Shown one piece after another: positions 39,063 through 49,068 of a stretch of 64,000 nt of DNA. The stretch spans positions 18,252 through 82,251 of the forward strand of contig NZ_BDFD01000011.1 of the NCBI RefSeq assembly GCF_001895085.1, read 5' to 3'. How positions within the stretch are numbered: the stretch's first letter is position 1; each line of letters opens with the position of its first letter. Position numbers and translations under genes: made by a program. Under the pieces are notes generated by a model. It did no database searches, was not told the origin of the DNA, and saw nothing but the letters and a program-made list of their open reading frames with translations. This stretch comes from Mariprofundus micogutta. Its GTDB lineage: Bacteria > Pseudomonadota > Zetaproteobacteria > Mariprofundales > Mariprofundaceae.

Positions 39063-39547
39063 AACGCCGGACATTTATACAGGCTGCGCTTGCAGCCTCA
39101 GTTCTGGCCGGTTTATCTCGTACAGGTTTTGCCGGCAATGAAAGGAAATCCGCTATGATTGATAAGATTGAAAGAAGTGAACAACAGTGGGCTGACATAC
39201 TCACTCCCGAGCAGTTCGAAGTGTTGAGGAATGAAGGCACAGAGCGCGCATTCAGCAGTCCGTTGAACAAAGAGTACGGCAAAGGCACCTATACCTGCGC
39301 CGGCTGCGATTTGCCTCTCTTCGATTCTGAAAGCAAATTCGACAGCGGCACAGGCTGGCCGAGCTTTTTCCAGCCTATTGAGGGAAACGTTGAAACCAAA
39401 CGCGATTTCAAACTGATTCTGCCACGCACTGAATACCACTGTGCCCGCTGCGGTGGCCATCAGGGCCACGTGTTTAATGACGGTCCGCAACCTACCGGTC
39501 AACGCTGGTGCAATAACGGCGTAGCATTGAAATTCATCCCGGCCTGA
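39059..39547 (+). CDS. msrB: exported methionine sulfoxide reductase B
   Basis: The 162-residue protein starts with a twin-arginine-like signal (MKRRTFIQAALAASVLAGLS), followed by the MsrB domain: CAGC and CARC zinc ligands, GTGWPSFFQP, and the catalytic region QRWCNNGVALKF. It reduces the R-epimer of methionine sulfoxide. Together with the Sec-exported MsrA it forms a two-gene periplasmic repair unit. Normally the catalytic phrase is RYC(V/I)N; RWCNN is a small variation. Confidence 0.94.
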   Translation: MKRRTFIQAALAASVLAGLSRTGFAGNERKSAMIDKIERSEQQWADILTPEQFEVLRNEGTERAFSSPLNKEYGKGTYTCAGCDLPLFDSESKFDSGTGWPSFFQPIEGNVETKRDFKLILPRTEYHCARCGGHQGHVFNDGPQPTGQRWCNNGVALKFIPA

Positions 39548-39653
39548 GCCGGTTCAGGCGCTGATGCTTCAAAACGCCATCAATCAGTAAGCGATAACAG
39601 ACTGAGGATATTTCCGGCTTCTCTGATCGGCCTTTAAATGTCAGAGTCGGCTC

Positions 39654-40766
39654 ATGACTGAAACACGTGCTACAGCGCAGGTTTACCACGTCGAACTGGG
39701 TCCGCGCTCCTATGATATTCACATTGAACCCGGCTGTCTTGATGACATCGGTCCGGCTATGGCTGGCCTGTTTGAAAAACCGAGCCGCTGTATGGTGGTC
39801 AGCAATGTCACCATTGCACCGCTATATATGGATCGCCTGCGCGCCTCATTGAAACAAGCCGGGTGGCAGGTTAGCGAATGTATTCTGGCTGATGGAGAGC
39901 GATACAAAACCATGGAAAGTTTTGCTTTCATCATGGATGCACTGATGGATGCCAAACTCTCTCGTAATGAACCTGTCATTGCGCTTGGTGGTGGTGTTGT
40001 CGGCGACATGACCGGCTTTGCCGCATCCTGTTACCGCCGCGGTATTCCCTTTATTCAGGTGCCAACCACTGTGCTGGCTCAGGTGGATTCGAGCGTTGGC
40101 GGAAAAACTGCCATTAATCATCCGCATGGGAAAAATATGATCGGTGCATTTTACCAACCCCGACTGGTCTGGGTGGATTCACTGGTGCTCAATACGCTGG
40201 AGCCGCGTGAGGTGAAAGCCGGCATTGCAGAAGCCATCAAATACGGTCTGATTCGGGATGCCTCTTTCTTCGACTGGATGAACAGCAATATGGCTGCAGC
40301 ACTTGATCTGGATGCCTCCGTACTCAGTAAAATGATTCATACTTCATGCCGCCACAAGGCGGAAGTCGTCATGGCTGATGAAACCGAGCAAGGGGTGCGC
40401 GCGCTATTGAATCTGGGCCATACCTTCGGCCATGCCATTGAATCGATGACCCATTACAGCACCTATCTGCATGGTGAAGCTGTTGCCATCGGCACATTGA
40501 TGGCCGCCCGCCTATCCGAGCAGCTAGGATTTTCCGGGAACGGTATCGAAACACAAATCAGAGCCATCTTTCAAGCGGCCGGACTTCCGGTTGATGTTCC
40601 TGCATTTGATGCCGAACACTGGCTTGATGCCATGGGACACGATAAAAAGAATGTCGGCAGTCGTATCCGCTATATTCTGCTCAGAGGCATTGGTGAAGCA
40701 TTCCTGGCTGAGGATGTGAAACCCGATGCCATTCGACATCTGATTGATTCGTACCAGTCAACATGA
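39654..40766 (+). CDS. aroB: 3-dehydroquinate synthase
   Basis: The 370-residue protein has the NAD-binding GGGVVGDMTGFAASCYRRG motif, VPTTVLAQVDSSVGGKTAINH and the metal-binding NLGHTFGHAIE segment. It catalyses the second step of the shikimate pathway. No strong ribosome binding site precedes the ATG. aroK, its usual partner, is not adjacent. Confidence 0.96.
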   Translation: MTETRATAQVYHVELGPRSYDIHIEPGCLDDIGPAMAGLFEKPSRCMVVSNVTIAPLYMDRLRASLKQAGWQVSECILADGERYKTMESFAFIMDALMDAKLSRNEPVIALGGGVVGDMTGFAASCYRRGIPFIQVPTTVLAQVDSSVGGKTAINHPHGKNMIGAFYQPRLVWVDSLVLNTLEPREVKAGIAEAIKYGLIRDASFFDWMNSNMAAALDLDASVLSKMIHTSCRHKAEVVMADETEQGVRALLNLGHTFGHAIESMTHYSTYLHGEAVAIGTLMAARLSEQLGFSGNGIETQIRAIFQAAGLPVDVPAFDAEHWLDAMGHDKKNVGSRIRYILLRGIGEAFLAEDVKPDAIRHLIDSYQST

Positions 40767-40861
40767 TGAGTGTGGCGTTCGCATATCACCGAAAAGCAGC
40801 TATACTGAATATTGCTTTCATAACGTGTATAAACGGCATGACTGGCAAGGGGGAGTAGGGC

Positions 40862-41851
40862 ATGGAAATCCCGTCCATATATCCGGATAAGGAATACCAC
40901 AGTAATTTAATCCAACCCTCAGGCTGTATGGGCCGGATGGAAGATATTGCGGCCTGGTTCTCGACGCGCCAGGGCAAAAAGATTCCTGATGCTATCAAGC
41001 CAGCCGTAGTCCTGTTTGCATCCGATCATAATATTACATCAGATGTGGATTATGGTGAGTCCACAACTACCGCCGAACGGACACATGCTGCCCTTGATAA
41101 AAACTCGATCATTCGCAAGCTCTGCAAACAGGGAAGTGCTTCGCTGCTTATCGTTGATCTCGGCGTGCGTGAGAAGCTTGCTGACATGGATGATCTTGAA
41201 CAAGCAAAGATACGCACAGGTTCAGGCAATATCGCACAGGAAGCCGCTATGGATCAGGGAGACTACTGGGAAAGTACGGGTATCGGCGAAGAGATAGCCA
41301 ATCGCATGATAGCTGATGGCGCCAACCTGCTTATTGCCGGTTCTATTTCTGCCAACAATGAAGTTTCTGTTGCAGCCATTATTTCCGAACTGGTAGGCCT
41401 TTCCCCGGAAGAGGTGCTGCGCTCCAGTTCTAATGGCAGTCCTGAAATTTACGCTCAGGAGCTGATCGCAGTTGAAGCGGCCCTTAGTCGCACACAGGGC
41501 ACGCCATCGCATGATATTCTGCGTGAGCTCGGTGGCTTTGAACTTGCCGCCATGGCCGGATTCTATCGTGCTGCCGCACATCAAGGCGTACCTGTACTGC
41601 TTGATGACCTTGCATCCACTGCCGCCGCTCTTGCCGCTGCAGCATGGGATGTACGTATTGCAGGCTGGATGCTGGCCAGCCATGTCTCCTCTGATAATGC
41701 CGGACAAAGGCATGCCATCGATGACCTCGGTCTGGAGCCATTGATGGAACTTAACAAGAGCATCGGGGAAGCCAGAGTCGCAACACTGCTAATACCGGTT
41801 ATTCAATCTGCTCTTTCACTACAAGCCGGACTGGTGTCGCTGGAAGATTAA
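40862..41851 (+). CDS. cobT: nicotinate-nucleotide-dimethylbenzimidazole phosphoribosyltransferase, divergent
   Basis: GGGGGAG precedes the ATG. The 329-residue protein has the family elements PSGCMGRMEDIA (usually PPGSLGRLE), FASDHNIT, the LRELGGFELAAMAGFYRAAA block and VLLDDLASTAAALAA. The C-terminal catalytic region reads SIGEARVATLLIP, keeping the Glu but not the usual GEGTGA. It activates the lower ligand of cobalamin. No other cob gene is adjacent. The divergence could reflect a different base substrate. Confidence 0.85.
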   Translation: MEIPSIYPDKEYHSNLIQPSGCMGRMEDIAAWFSTRQGKKIPDAIKPAVVLFASDHNITSDVDYGESTTTAERTHAALDKNSIIRKLCKQGSASLLIVDLGVREKLADMDDLEQAKIRTGSGNIAQEAAMDQGDYWESTGIGEEIANRMIADGANLLIAGSISANNEVSVAAIISELVGLSPEEVLRSSSNGSPEIYAQELIAVEAALSRTQGTPSHDILRELGGFELAAMAGFYRAAAHQGVPVLLDDLASTAAALAAAAWDVRIAGWMLASHVSSDNAGQRHAIDDLGLEPLMELNKSIGEARVATLLIPVIQSALSLQAGLVSLED

Positions 41852-41960
41852 CGGCTTGTTCACACTGTTGTTATAACGCTGCAATACCCTTAAGCCAGTT
41901 GGCATTGGCTTTACAACTCTCTGCGCTAGCTTGTGACTCAATACTATCAGGATGGTAAAC

Positions 41961-43214
41961 ATGACAACTTGGACATGGATCGTATTCAGCTTTGCATCGA
42001 TCGCCACATTAACAGGCCTGTGTCTCTCGATCAGGCAAAAGGCATCAGTACTGACCAACAGAGGTGCTGTTCCTGAACATTTTGCAGAGAAAGTTTCTCT
42101 TTCGGCACATCAAAAGGCTGCTGATTATACCACTGCGAAACTGGGGCTGGGCCGCATCGCCCAGGTTTTTAGTCTGCTCTTGCTGGTACTATGGACCATT
42201 GGTGGCGGCCTGGAATGGCTGGATGGTCTGTCGCGTTCATTCGGTCTTTCTGAAGTCTGGACAGGCGTCAGTGTGCTGTTGCTGTTCTTCCTCATCGGCC
42301 AACTCTTGGAACTGCCGCTGGAGATTTACGGAACTTTCTCCATCGAATCGCGTTTCGGCTTTAACAAGATGACTACCGCCCTGTTTATCTCTGACATGGT
42401 TAAACAGCTGGCTCTGATGCTGGCCATCGGCGCACCTATTGCCTGGGTAATCCTGACGCTGATGCTTGGCGCAGGAGAGCTGTGGTGGCTCTATGCATGG
42501 GGTTTCTGGACAGCATTTATGCTGCTCATGATCTGGGCATATCCGACATTCATCGCGCCCCTGTTTAACAAATTCGAACCGCTGCCTGATGGTGAAATGA
42601 AATCAACGATCGAAGCACTGCTCAAACGCTGCGGCTTTGAAAGCAACGGACTTTTTGTGATGGATGGCTCGAAACGCTCTAACCATGGAAACGCCTACTT
42701 TACTGGGCTTGGCAATGCCAAACGTATCGTCTTTTTCGATACCCTGCTCAAGCAGCTTCAGCCGATTGAAACCGAAGCAGTACTGGCGCATGAATTGGGG
42801 CACTTCCATCACGGCCACGTCAAAAAGCGACTGGTCATCATGGTATTCTCAACATTGATCGGTTTTGCCCTGCTCGGCTGGCTCAGTGCGCAGAGCTGGT
42901 TTTACACAGGGCTGGGCATTCAGACCCCATCCAGCCATATCGCCCTGCTCCTGTTTATGCTGGTGATGCCGGGATTTACCTTTGCATTATCGCCAATCAT
43001 GAGTTTTTTCTCGCGCAAGAATGAGTTTGAAGCCGATGCTTATGCAGTGACCAACAGCAGCGGCGAAGCCCTGGCCAGTGCGCTAGTAAAAATGTATGAG
43101 GATAATGCCAGCACACTTACGCCTGACCCTGTCTACAGTGCGTGGAATGATTCACATCCGCCTGCACCTATTCGCATTGCCAATATTGAACGGCTTCTCA
43201 AAACAGCAACTTAA
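41961..43214 (+). CDS. M48 family Ste24-type membrane metalloprotease
   Basis: An AGGA eight bases upstream favours ATG 41961 over the in-frame ATG at 41952. The 417-residue protein has about six membrane helices, the zinc motif HELGHFHHGH, the RSNHGNAYFTGLG strand and the third ligand region NEFEADAYAV. It resembles CAAX prenyl protease 1. Bacteria generally lack prenylated CAAX proteins, so it probably handles membrane protein quality control. Confidence 0.92.
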   Translation: MTTWTWIVFSFASIATLTGLCLSIRQKASVLTNRGAVPEHFAEKVSLSAHQKAADYTTAKLGLGRIAQVFSLLLLVLWTIGGGLEWLDGLSRSFGLSEVWTGVSVLLLFFLIGQLLELPLEIYGTFSIESRFGFNKMTTALFISDMVKQLALMLAIGAPIAWVILTLMLGAGELWWLYAWGFWTAFMLLMIWAYPTFIAPLFNKFEPLPDGEMKSTIEALLKRCGFESNGLFVMDGSKRSNHGNAYFTGLGNAKRIVFFDTLLKQLQPIETEAVLAHELGHFHHGHVKKRLVIMVFSTLIGFALLGWLSAQSWFYTGLGIQTPSSHIALLLFMLVMPGFTFALSPIMSFFSRKNEFEADAYAVTNSSGEALASALVKMYEDNASTLTPDPVYSAWNDSHPPAPIRIANIERLLKTAT

Positions 43215-43332
43215 GCTGGTTTTGTTTGGATAGTGAAAGACATGCATCGCGGACCAACAGGATTGAGTGTGGCTGAAGAAAATGTGTTAGCCCACGGTTA
43301 GAAAGCTTCCGGAACTTTGTGCGATGCCGCAT

Positions 43333-43363
43333 AAAAAAGCCGGCTGCAAATGGCAACCGGCTT
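43333..43363 (-). terminator. terminator of the OmpA-like lipoprotein operon
   Basis: On the minus strand AAGCCGG and CCGGCTT, with inner TTGCC/GGCA-type pairs, form a strong hairpin followed by six T residues, about 40 bases after the stop. Confidence 0.8.
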
Positions 43364-43403
43364 AATTAAAAAACGTCAACGTATTTCAGGATGAGACATC
43401 ACA

Positions 43404-44027
43404 CTATTGCTGGTTTCCTAACAGATAGATATCCACTCTGCGGTTTTTATTGCGACCTTCGACTGTTGCATTATCGGCAATGAAAGCAGTGGCGCCATGA
43501 CCTGTAGCAGTGATTTTATCGGATGTTATACCGGCTTTGATCAGCACATCTCTGACCGAATCCGCTCGTGCCTGACTCAGGGTCAGCTGCGAATCATAGT
43601 GATGGGCTGACTTCTGTTTACCATCATACCCACCAATCGGCTCATCATCACAGTACCCGCGCACAGCAATACGCTGATCGTTCTGCTGCGATTTGAATTT
43701 TCCTGCTGCCTTCATCAAGGCAGAACGTGCACCTGGTGCCAGACCAGTCTGTCCGGATTTAAATGTAATTCTAACCCATAGCTGCTCACTTACCGGCTCA
43801 GCAACAGGGGTTGGTTCGGGTTCGAGCTGAGCATTAGCAGCCTCCGGGACAGATTCCGGCTCGGCCGTCACAGTCTCAGGAGCGCTCTGAACCGGAGTCT
43901 CATGAGCGCGCTCTTGTCTGATGGGTGTCCCGTCCGGATGAGCATCAAACAAAAATTCATCAATTGTGGCACAGCCGGAAACCAACGGCAGTAATAATAC
44001 GATGAGATAGGCTTTTAACTTGGACAT
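43404..44027 (-). CDS. OmpA-family lipoprotein
   Basis: AGAGGGGGG precedes the ATG. The 207-residue protein has a lipoprotein signal (LPLVSGC), a Pro/Glu-rich linker (about 40-80) and an OmpA C-terminal peptidoglycan-binding domain (about 85-205: LTLSQARADSVRDVLIKAG, GRNKNRRVDIYLLG). It is Pal-like in layout but tol genes are not nearby. It shares a message with the small lipoprotein gene 32 bases upstream. Confidence 0.9.
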   Translation of the reverse strand: MSKLKAYLIVLLLPLVSGCATIDEFLFDAHPDGTPIRQERAHETPVQSAPETVTAEPESVPEAANAQLEPEPTPVAEPVSEQLWVRITFKSGQTGLAPGARSALMKAAGKFKSQQNDQRIAVRGYCDDEPIGGYDGKQKSAHHYDSQLTLSQARADSVRDVLIKAGITSDKITATGHGATAFIADNATVEGRNKNRRVDIYLLGNQQ

Positions 44028-44059
44028 ATGTCCCCCCTCTGGTTCAAGGTTAATCAGGT

Positions 44060-44239
44060 TCAGTTTTGCTTCAGCGACTCCAACGTTGCCCTCTGCTCAA
44101 CCACTGCTTCACGAAGTGCCGCCGCTTCAGCTTTTAAGCGCTCATTTTCCGCCCGGGCTGCGGGATCAACCTGATTGTCGTTGCTTGCGCAACCGGAAAG
44201 CAAGGCAAGACAAGCGGCCAATATTACGGTTCTGAACAT
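44060..44239 (-). CDS. small coiled-coil lipoprotein (59 aa)
   Basis: A GGAGGG lies six bases before the ATG at 44239. The product starts MFRTVILAACLALLSGCASN, with lipobox LSGC, and continues as a short heptad-like helix (ENERLKAEAAALREAVVEQR). It looks like a Lpp-type or LPP20-sized outer-membrane lipoprotein. The next gene on the strand is the OmpA-like lipoprotein, so the pair probably tethers the outer membrane to peptidoglycan. Confidence 0.8.
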   Translation of the reverse strand: MFRTVILAACLALLSGCASNDNQVDPAARAENERLKAEAAALREAVVEQRATLESLKQN

Positions 44240-44313
44240 GAAAACCCTCCTGGTTACAGAATTCTCCGAGCCTAATCACTTTTCCATCTGGCGAGGTGAT
44301 ATCAGTCACAAAC

Positions 44314-44601
44314 TTATTCGTAGACGGCACGCAGTCCCTGCAAATAGCGGTCACCCCGATTCAGTTTTTCTTCAAGAATGGCATAAGGGTCTTCGCCAAG
44401 AGCCTGAACCGATTCGTAAGCATAGGTCTTTTTTGCATCTTCGGTCAAACGACCCCAGTCAGAGGCATCAATAATACCATCGCCGGTCAGGTCAAATTTG
44501 GCATCAACCGACAGGCCTCCGGCAGCCCAGAGCGGGGAAACAAGAAAAACTGATGCAAGGATGGTGATGCGAAACAGTTGCTTCATCATCACCATCCTCA
44601 T
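44314..44601 (-). CDS. small secreted EF-hand-like protein
   Basis: The 95-residue protein has a signal peptide (KQLFRITILASVFLVSPLWA) and one calcium-loop-like motif DLTGDGIIDASDW, as in dockerin or EF-hand repeats. Starts at 44601, 44589 or 44586 are all possible (repeated ATG codons). It lies 11 bases after ahcY on the same strand and may be transcribed with it. Function unknown. Confidence 0.75.
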   Translation of the reverse strand: MRMVMMKQLFRITILASVFLVSPLWAAGGLSVDAKFDLTGDGIIDASDWGRLTEDAKKTYAYESVQALGEDPYAILEEKLNRGDRYLQGLRAVYE

Positions 44602-44612
44602 ATCAGACCTGC

Positions 44613-46019
44613 TTAGTAGCGGTAGTGGTTTGGCTTGTACGGACCTTCAACCGGAACGCCGATATAATCAGCCTGTTCCTGTGAAAGCGGCGTCAAGTTT
44701 ACACCAACCTTGGCCATATGCAGACGTGCAACCTCTTCATCCAGCTTCTTGGGCAACGTGTACACTTCATTCTTGTACTCACCGGTCTGCGTGAACAGTT
44801 CGATCTGAGCCAGCGTCTGGTTGGTGAAGGAGTTGGACATTACGAAACTCGGATGTCCGGTTCCACAGCCAAGGTTCACCAGGCGACCTTCAGCCAACAG
44901 CGTGATGCGGTTGCCATTCGGGAAGATGATCTGGTCTACCTGTGGTTTGACGTTGTCCCACTCATATTTCTTCAGGCTTGCTACATCGATCTCATTATCG
45001 AAGTGGCCGATGTTGCAGACAATCGACTGATCTTTCATGGCAATCATATGGTCGTGCGTAATCACGTGGTAGTTGCCGGTGGTGGTGACAAAGATATCAC
45101 CCTGTGAACATGCATCATCCATATTGACTACACGGTAACCTTCCATAGCTGCCTGCAAAGCACAAATCGGATCGATTTCAGTAACCCATACGGTTGCGCC
45201 CATGCCGCGGAATGCCTGCGCACAGCCTTTACCCACATCGCCATAACCGAGCACTACGCAGATCTTGCCTGCAATCATCACGTCGGTAGCGCGCTTGATG
45301 CCGTCGAGCAGTGACTCACGACAACCGTAGAGGTTATCGAATTTGGACTTGGTCACAGAGTCATTCACATTGATGGCAGGAAATGGCAGTTCACCGCGCT
45401 CAAACATCTGATACAGACGATGTACGCCGGTAGTGGTCTCTTCAGTTACACCGCGTATCGCATCGCGACGGCTGGTGTAGTAACCCGGCGAAGAAGCCAG
45501 ACGTTTTTTGATTGATGCAAAGAGGGCTACTTCCTCTTCGGAACCCGGATTATCCAGTACAGATGCATCCTGCTCAGCCTTGGCGCCCAGCACCAGCAGT
45601 GTTGTTGCATCACCGCCATCATCAAGAATCATGTTCGGTGTGCCACCGTCATGCCATTCCATGATGTTGTGGCAGAACTCCCAATACTCATCCAGCGTCT
45701 CGCCTTTGTGAGCAAAGACCGGGATACCTTCGGCAGCAATCGCTGCAGCAGCGTGGTCCTGTGTAGAATAGATATTGCACGATGCCCAACGCACTTCCGC
45801 ACCGAGGGCTGTCAGTGTTTCAATCAACACACCTGTCTGGATGGTCATGTGCAGTGAACCTGCAATACGCGCACCCTTCAAAGGCTGTGATGCTGCATAT
45901 TTCTCACGTGTTGCCATCAGGCCGGGCATTTCAGTTTCAGCAATAGCCAGCTCTTTGCGACCCCATGCAACACATTCAGCGGACATATCCGCTACTTTAT
46001 AATCTGTAAACTCAGACAT
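44613..46019 (-). CDS. ahcY: S-adenosylhomocysteine hydrolase
   Basis: AGGAG lies seven bases before ATG 46019, which gives 468 residues starting [13 protein letters not shown]; the frame continues to 46088 through the riboswitch and is not coding there. NAD site [10 protein letters not shown], catalytic [13 protein letters not shown] and C-terminal PYKPNHYRY are all present. It hydrolyses SAH to adenosine and homocysteine. It is preceded by an SAH riboswitch. Confidence 0.97.
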   Translation of the reverse strand: MSEFTDYKVADMSAECVAWGRKELAIAETEMPGLMATREKYAASQPLKGARIAGSLHMTIQTGVLIETLTALGAEVRWASCNIYSTQDHAAAAIAAEGIPVFAHKGETLDEYWEFCHNIMEWHDGGTPNMILDDGGDATTLLVLGAKAEQDASVLDNPGSEEEVALFASIKKRLASSPGYYTSRRDAIRGVTEETTTGVHRLYQMFERGELPFPAINVNDSVTKSKFDNLYGCRESLLDGIKRATDVMIAGKICVVLGYGDVGKGCAQAFRGMGATVWVTEIDPICALQAAMEGYRVVNMDDACSQGDIFVTTTGNYHVITHDHMIAMKDQSIVCNIGHFDNEIDVASLKKYEWDNVKPQVDQIIFPNGNRITLLAEGRLVNLGCGTGHPSFVMSNSFTNQTLAQIELFTQTGEYKNEVYTLPKKLDEEVARLHMAKVGVNLTPLSQEQADYIGVPVEGPYKPNHYRY

Positions 46020-46046
46020 TCTCATACTCCTAATATATAAAAATAT

Positions 46047-46112
46047 GAGCACCGTTAAACTATGTTTTCGACTGAGCCTCGTACCCAACGGATACTGCAG
46101 TGCTCCTCAGTC
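46047..46112 (-). promoter_or_regulatory. SAH riboswitch in the ahcY leader
   Basis: On the minus strand a 7-bp stem pairs GACTGAG (46106-46112) with CTCAGTC (46070-46076). The conserved GAGCACTGC core follows the first arm. GAGCAC (46100-46105) can pair with GTGCTC (46047-46052) as the long-range helix, preceded by AACG. This layout is the SAH riboswitch consensus, found upstream of ahcY in many proteobacteria, where SAH binding raises expression. The ribosome binding site lies about 20 bases past the aptamer. Confidence 0.9.
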
Positions 46113-46119
46113 AGGACGC

Positions 46120-46146
46120 AAAAATCAGGCGTTAAACGCCTGATTT
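46120..46146 (-). terminator. intrinsic terminator after metK
   Basis: A perfect 10-bp stem AAATCAGGCG/CGCCTGATTT with a 5-base loop is followed on the minus strand by TTTTT. It ends only about eight bases before the SAH aptamer. Confidence 0.8.
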
Positions 46147-46190
46147 CGCATAACCGGGAAACGCAAACACGTTTTCCAGTTCTTTATTGA

Positions 46191-47360
46191 TTAAATACCC
46201 GCGGCTGCCTTCAGTGCATCCACCTTGTCAGTTTTCTCCCAGCTAAACTCCGGCAGTTCGCGACCGAAGTGACCGTAAGCAGCTGTTTTAGCATAGATAG
46301 GACGCAGCAGATCCAGTTCCTGAACAATGCCCTTCGGACGCAGATCAAACACTTCACGTACGATTTCAGCCAGCTTGCTTTCATCGATTTTGCCAGTGCC
46401 GAAGGTATTGATCATCACTGAAAGTGGACGCGCAACACCGATGGCATATGCAACCTGAACTTCACAACGATCGGCAAGGCCTGCTGCCACGATGTTCTTG
46501 GCCACATAACGCATCATATAACATGCGGAACGGTCTACCTTTGTTGGATCTTTACCGGAGAATGCACCACCACCGTGATGACCGAAACCACCGTAGGTAT
46601 CTACGATAATCTTACGACCGGTTACACCGCAGTCACCTACAGGGCCGCCAATCACAAAACGGCCGGTTGGATTGATGTGATATTCTGTGTCTGCATGCAG
46701 CAGACCGGTTGAACCCAGCACAGGATTGATGACTTCATCCATGATTGCTTCGGAAAGTTCTTTATGTTCAATATCAGGATTGTGCTGGGTAGAGAGCACT
46801 ACCGCATCAATAGCTACAGGTTTGTAATTTTCATAGCGTACAGTGACCTGAGATTTTGCATCCGGGCGCAGGAACTCGAGCGAACCGTTTTTACGAACCT
46901 CAGCCTGTTTGGCCACCAGCTGATGTGACAGATGAATGGCTGTCGGCATCAACACATCAGTTTCATTCGACGCATAACCGAACATCAGCCCCTGATCGCC
47001 TGCACCCTGATCCAGATCAATACCCTCACCAACGTTGACGCCAGCGGCAATATCAACCGACTGTTTGTCGAGGGAGACCAGCACGGAACAGGATTCCCAG
47101 TCAAAACCCATGGCCGAGCTATTGTAACCGATATCCTTAATCGCGCCCCGTACAACATCCTGATAATCGATGACAGCGGAGGTAGTAATCTCACCTGCAA
47201 TCAGGGCAAGGCCTGTCGTGACCATGGTTTCGCAGGCTACGCGTGCGTATTTATCCTGCTCCAGAATCGCATCGAGTACGCTATCGGAAATACGGTCAGC
47301 AACCTTATCCGGGTGTCCTTCAGACACAGATTCAGATGTAAAAACAAAGTTTTTGCTCAT
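46191..47360 (-). CDS. metK: S-adenosylmethionine synthetase
   Basis: The 389-residue protein has [28 protein letters not shown] and the P-loop-like [20 protein letters not shown]. It makes SAM from methionine and ATP. AAGGATAG precedes the ATG. metK and ahcY are adjacent in the same direction, separated by a terminator and the SAH riboswitch. No SAM riboswitch was seen in the 90 bases upstream. Confidence 0.97.
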   Translation of the reverse strand: MSKNFVFTSESVSEGHPDKVADRISDSVLDAILEQDKYARVACETMVTTGLALIAGEITTSAVIDYQDVVRGAIKDIGYNSSAMGFDWESCSVLVSLDKQSVDIAAGVNVGEGIDLDQGAGDQGLMFGYASNETDVLMPTAIHLSHQLVAKQAEVRKNGSLEFLRPDAKSQVTVRYENYKPVAIDAVVLSTQHNPDIEHKELSEAIMDEVINPVLGSTGLLHADTEYHINPTGRFVIGGPVGDCGVTGRKIIVDTYGGFGHHGGGAFSGKDPTKVDRSACYMMRYVAKNIVAAGLADRCEVQVAYAIGVARPLSVMINTFGTGKIDESKLAEIVREVFDLRPKGIVQELDLLRPIYAKTAAYGHFGRELPEFSWEKTDKVDALKAAAGI

Positions 47361-47450
47361 GAATAATCTATCCTTATTGAAATAATATACTTACAAATTA
47401 ACGGAGTTGGAGCGCAGTATAGACGAAACAGGGTAAAGCGCCAAACACAG

Positions 47451-49055
47451 CTAGCCACGACTCATTGTCAGAACAAAGCCAAGCCCCATCACTGTAGCAG
47501 ATAGTAGCAGCAAACCCGTGCCGCCATCGTTGACTGCACTCCAGACCAGTCCGCCACCACCAGCAGCTGATAGCATGGCACCAGCAACCACAGAGAAGCG
47601 GGATGGTTCGTTGTTAAAGCTTACTTCACCCTGCTCAATGCGTGAGAGCACGCCATCCACCTTGGCCGGAAGCTGCATCCAGTTATACAGCTGGCCACGT
47701 ATCTCTTCACCCAGCGCCTCAGCCTTACCAACCGGCCCCATATGACGTGCCATCCACTCGGTAATCATCGGCCGGGCCAGCATCCAGATATTTGCCTGAT
47801 CAGCCAGTTCCCTGGCTACCCCTTCAATCACAACCATTGTCTTCTGCAGCAGCAGCAACTGCGGCTGTGTTTCCATTTTGAAGCGTTCTGTGACTGCAAA
47901 CATCGAGAGCAGCAGTTCTGCGATTGAAATATCAGCCAGCGGTCGGTTAAAGATCGGTACAGCAATCTCACGCAAGGCATCTTCAAACGCGGAGATGTCG
48001 GTCTCGGCAGGCACATAACCGGCTTCAACATGCACTTCTGCAGCACGACGATAATCTTCCTGCAGAAATGCCAGCAGCATACCTGCAATGTATCGGCGTG
48101 ATTTGATATCAAGCCTGCCCACAATGCCGAAATCGATAAAGATGATATCGCCGTTATCGCCTACAAAAATATTGCCCGGATGCATATCTGCATGGAAGTA
48201 ACCATCGGTAAAGACCATGCGGAAAAACTGAGTAGCGGCTCGCTCACACAGCTTCAGACAGTCGTGCCCTGCCGCCTCCAGCTTTTCCCGCTCATCAATC
48301 GGCGTCCCTGAGATACGTTCCGTGGTCAACACTTCGGTATGGGTATAGTCCCACATCACCTCAGGCACTCGCACACCTTCGACTTCGGCAAAGTTTTCAC
48401 CAAAGCGACTGGCATGTGCAGCTTCGGCACGCAGGTTCAATTCCCCGCGAATAGTGGTGGCAAACTCTTCGATAACCTGAGGTGCTTTCAAGCGATGATA
48501 TTCAGGGAAATAGCGGTGAAACAGGCCTGCCAGCAATTTCAGGATGGCAAGATCGGATTCGATGGTGCGACTGATATGATCGCGGCGCACCTTCACGGCC
48601 ACCTTGCGTCCATCTTTCAGTTCGGCAAAATGAACCTGGGCGATTGAGGCTGCAGCAACCGGTGTTTCATCAAATGCGGCATACACGCCATCATCCCCGG
48701 TCAGTGGTTGTTTGAAGCTCTGTTCAATCACGCGCCGTACTTTTTCAAACGACTCCGGCGGCACATCGTCCTGCAGCTTTTTCAGCTCAAGCGCCACATC
48801 CAGCGGCAACAGGTCGACACGTGTGGAGAGCATCTGTCCGAACTTGATAAACGTCGGCCCGAGCTGTTCAAGCACCAGCCGGATCTGCGTGCCAAGGTCT
48901 TTCGGTAACTCATCACCACGGAATAGCTGCACAAGCCATACATAGGGATAAAACAGACGAAGCCGTACGGCCAGAGCCGCCATGCCATGCGTGGCCAGAA
49001 TATGGCCAATACGCATCAAACGAATATTGCGACGGAGATTGGCGGGAAGTCTCAT
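47451..49055 (-). CDS. ubiB: UbiB, ubiquinone biosynthesis ABC1/ADCK-type kinase-like protein
   Basis: The 534-residue protein has the KxGQ motif region (TFIKFGQMLSTRVDLLP), VAVKVRR, the catalytic-like HADMHPGNIF and IDFGIVG, and two C-terminal hydrophobic helices (about 490-530). It is an atypical kinase or ATPase needed for ubiquinone synthesis. It is the last gene of ubiE-ubiJ-ubiB, 13 bases after ubiJ, the same order as in Escherichia coli. Confidence 0.95.
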   Translation of the reverse strand: MRLPANLRRNIRLMRIGHILATHGMAALAVRLRLFYPYVWLVQLFRGDELPKDLGTQIRLVLEQLGPTFIKFGQMLSTRVDLLPLDVALELKKLQDDVPPESFEKVRRVIEQSFKQPLTGDDGVYAAFDETPVAAASIAQVHFAELKDGRKVAVKVRRDHISRTIESDLAILKLLAGLFHRYFPEYHRLKAPQVIEEFATTIRGELNLRAEAAHASRFGENFAEVEGVRVPEVMWDYTHTEVLTTERISGTPIDEREKLEAAGHDCLKLCERAATQFFRMVFTDGYFHADMHPGNIFVGDNGDIIFIDFGIVGRLDIKSRRYIAGMLLAFLQEDYRRAAEVHVEAGYVPAETDISAFEDALREIAVPIFNRPLADISIAELLLSMFAVTERFKMETQPQLLLLQKTMVVIEGVARELADQANIWMLARPMITEWMARHMGPVGKAEALGEEIRGQLYNWMQLPAKVDGVLSRIEQGEVSFNNEPSRFSVVAGAMLSAAGGGGLVWSAVNDGGTGLLLLSATVMGLGFVLTMSRG

Positions 49056-49068
49056 ATCCGGATGCTGA

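Noticed and set aside
47361..47450. SAM riboswitch upstream of metK
   Set aside because: The 90-base leader lacks the helices and conserved core of known SAM riboswitch classes.
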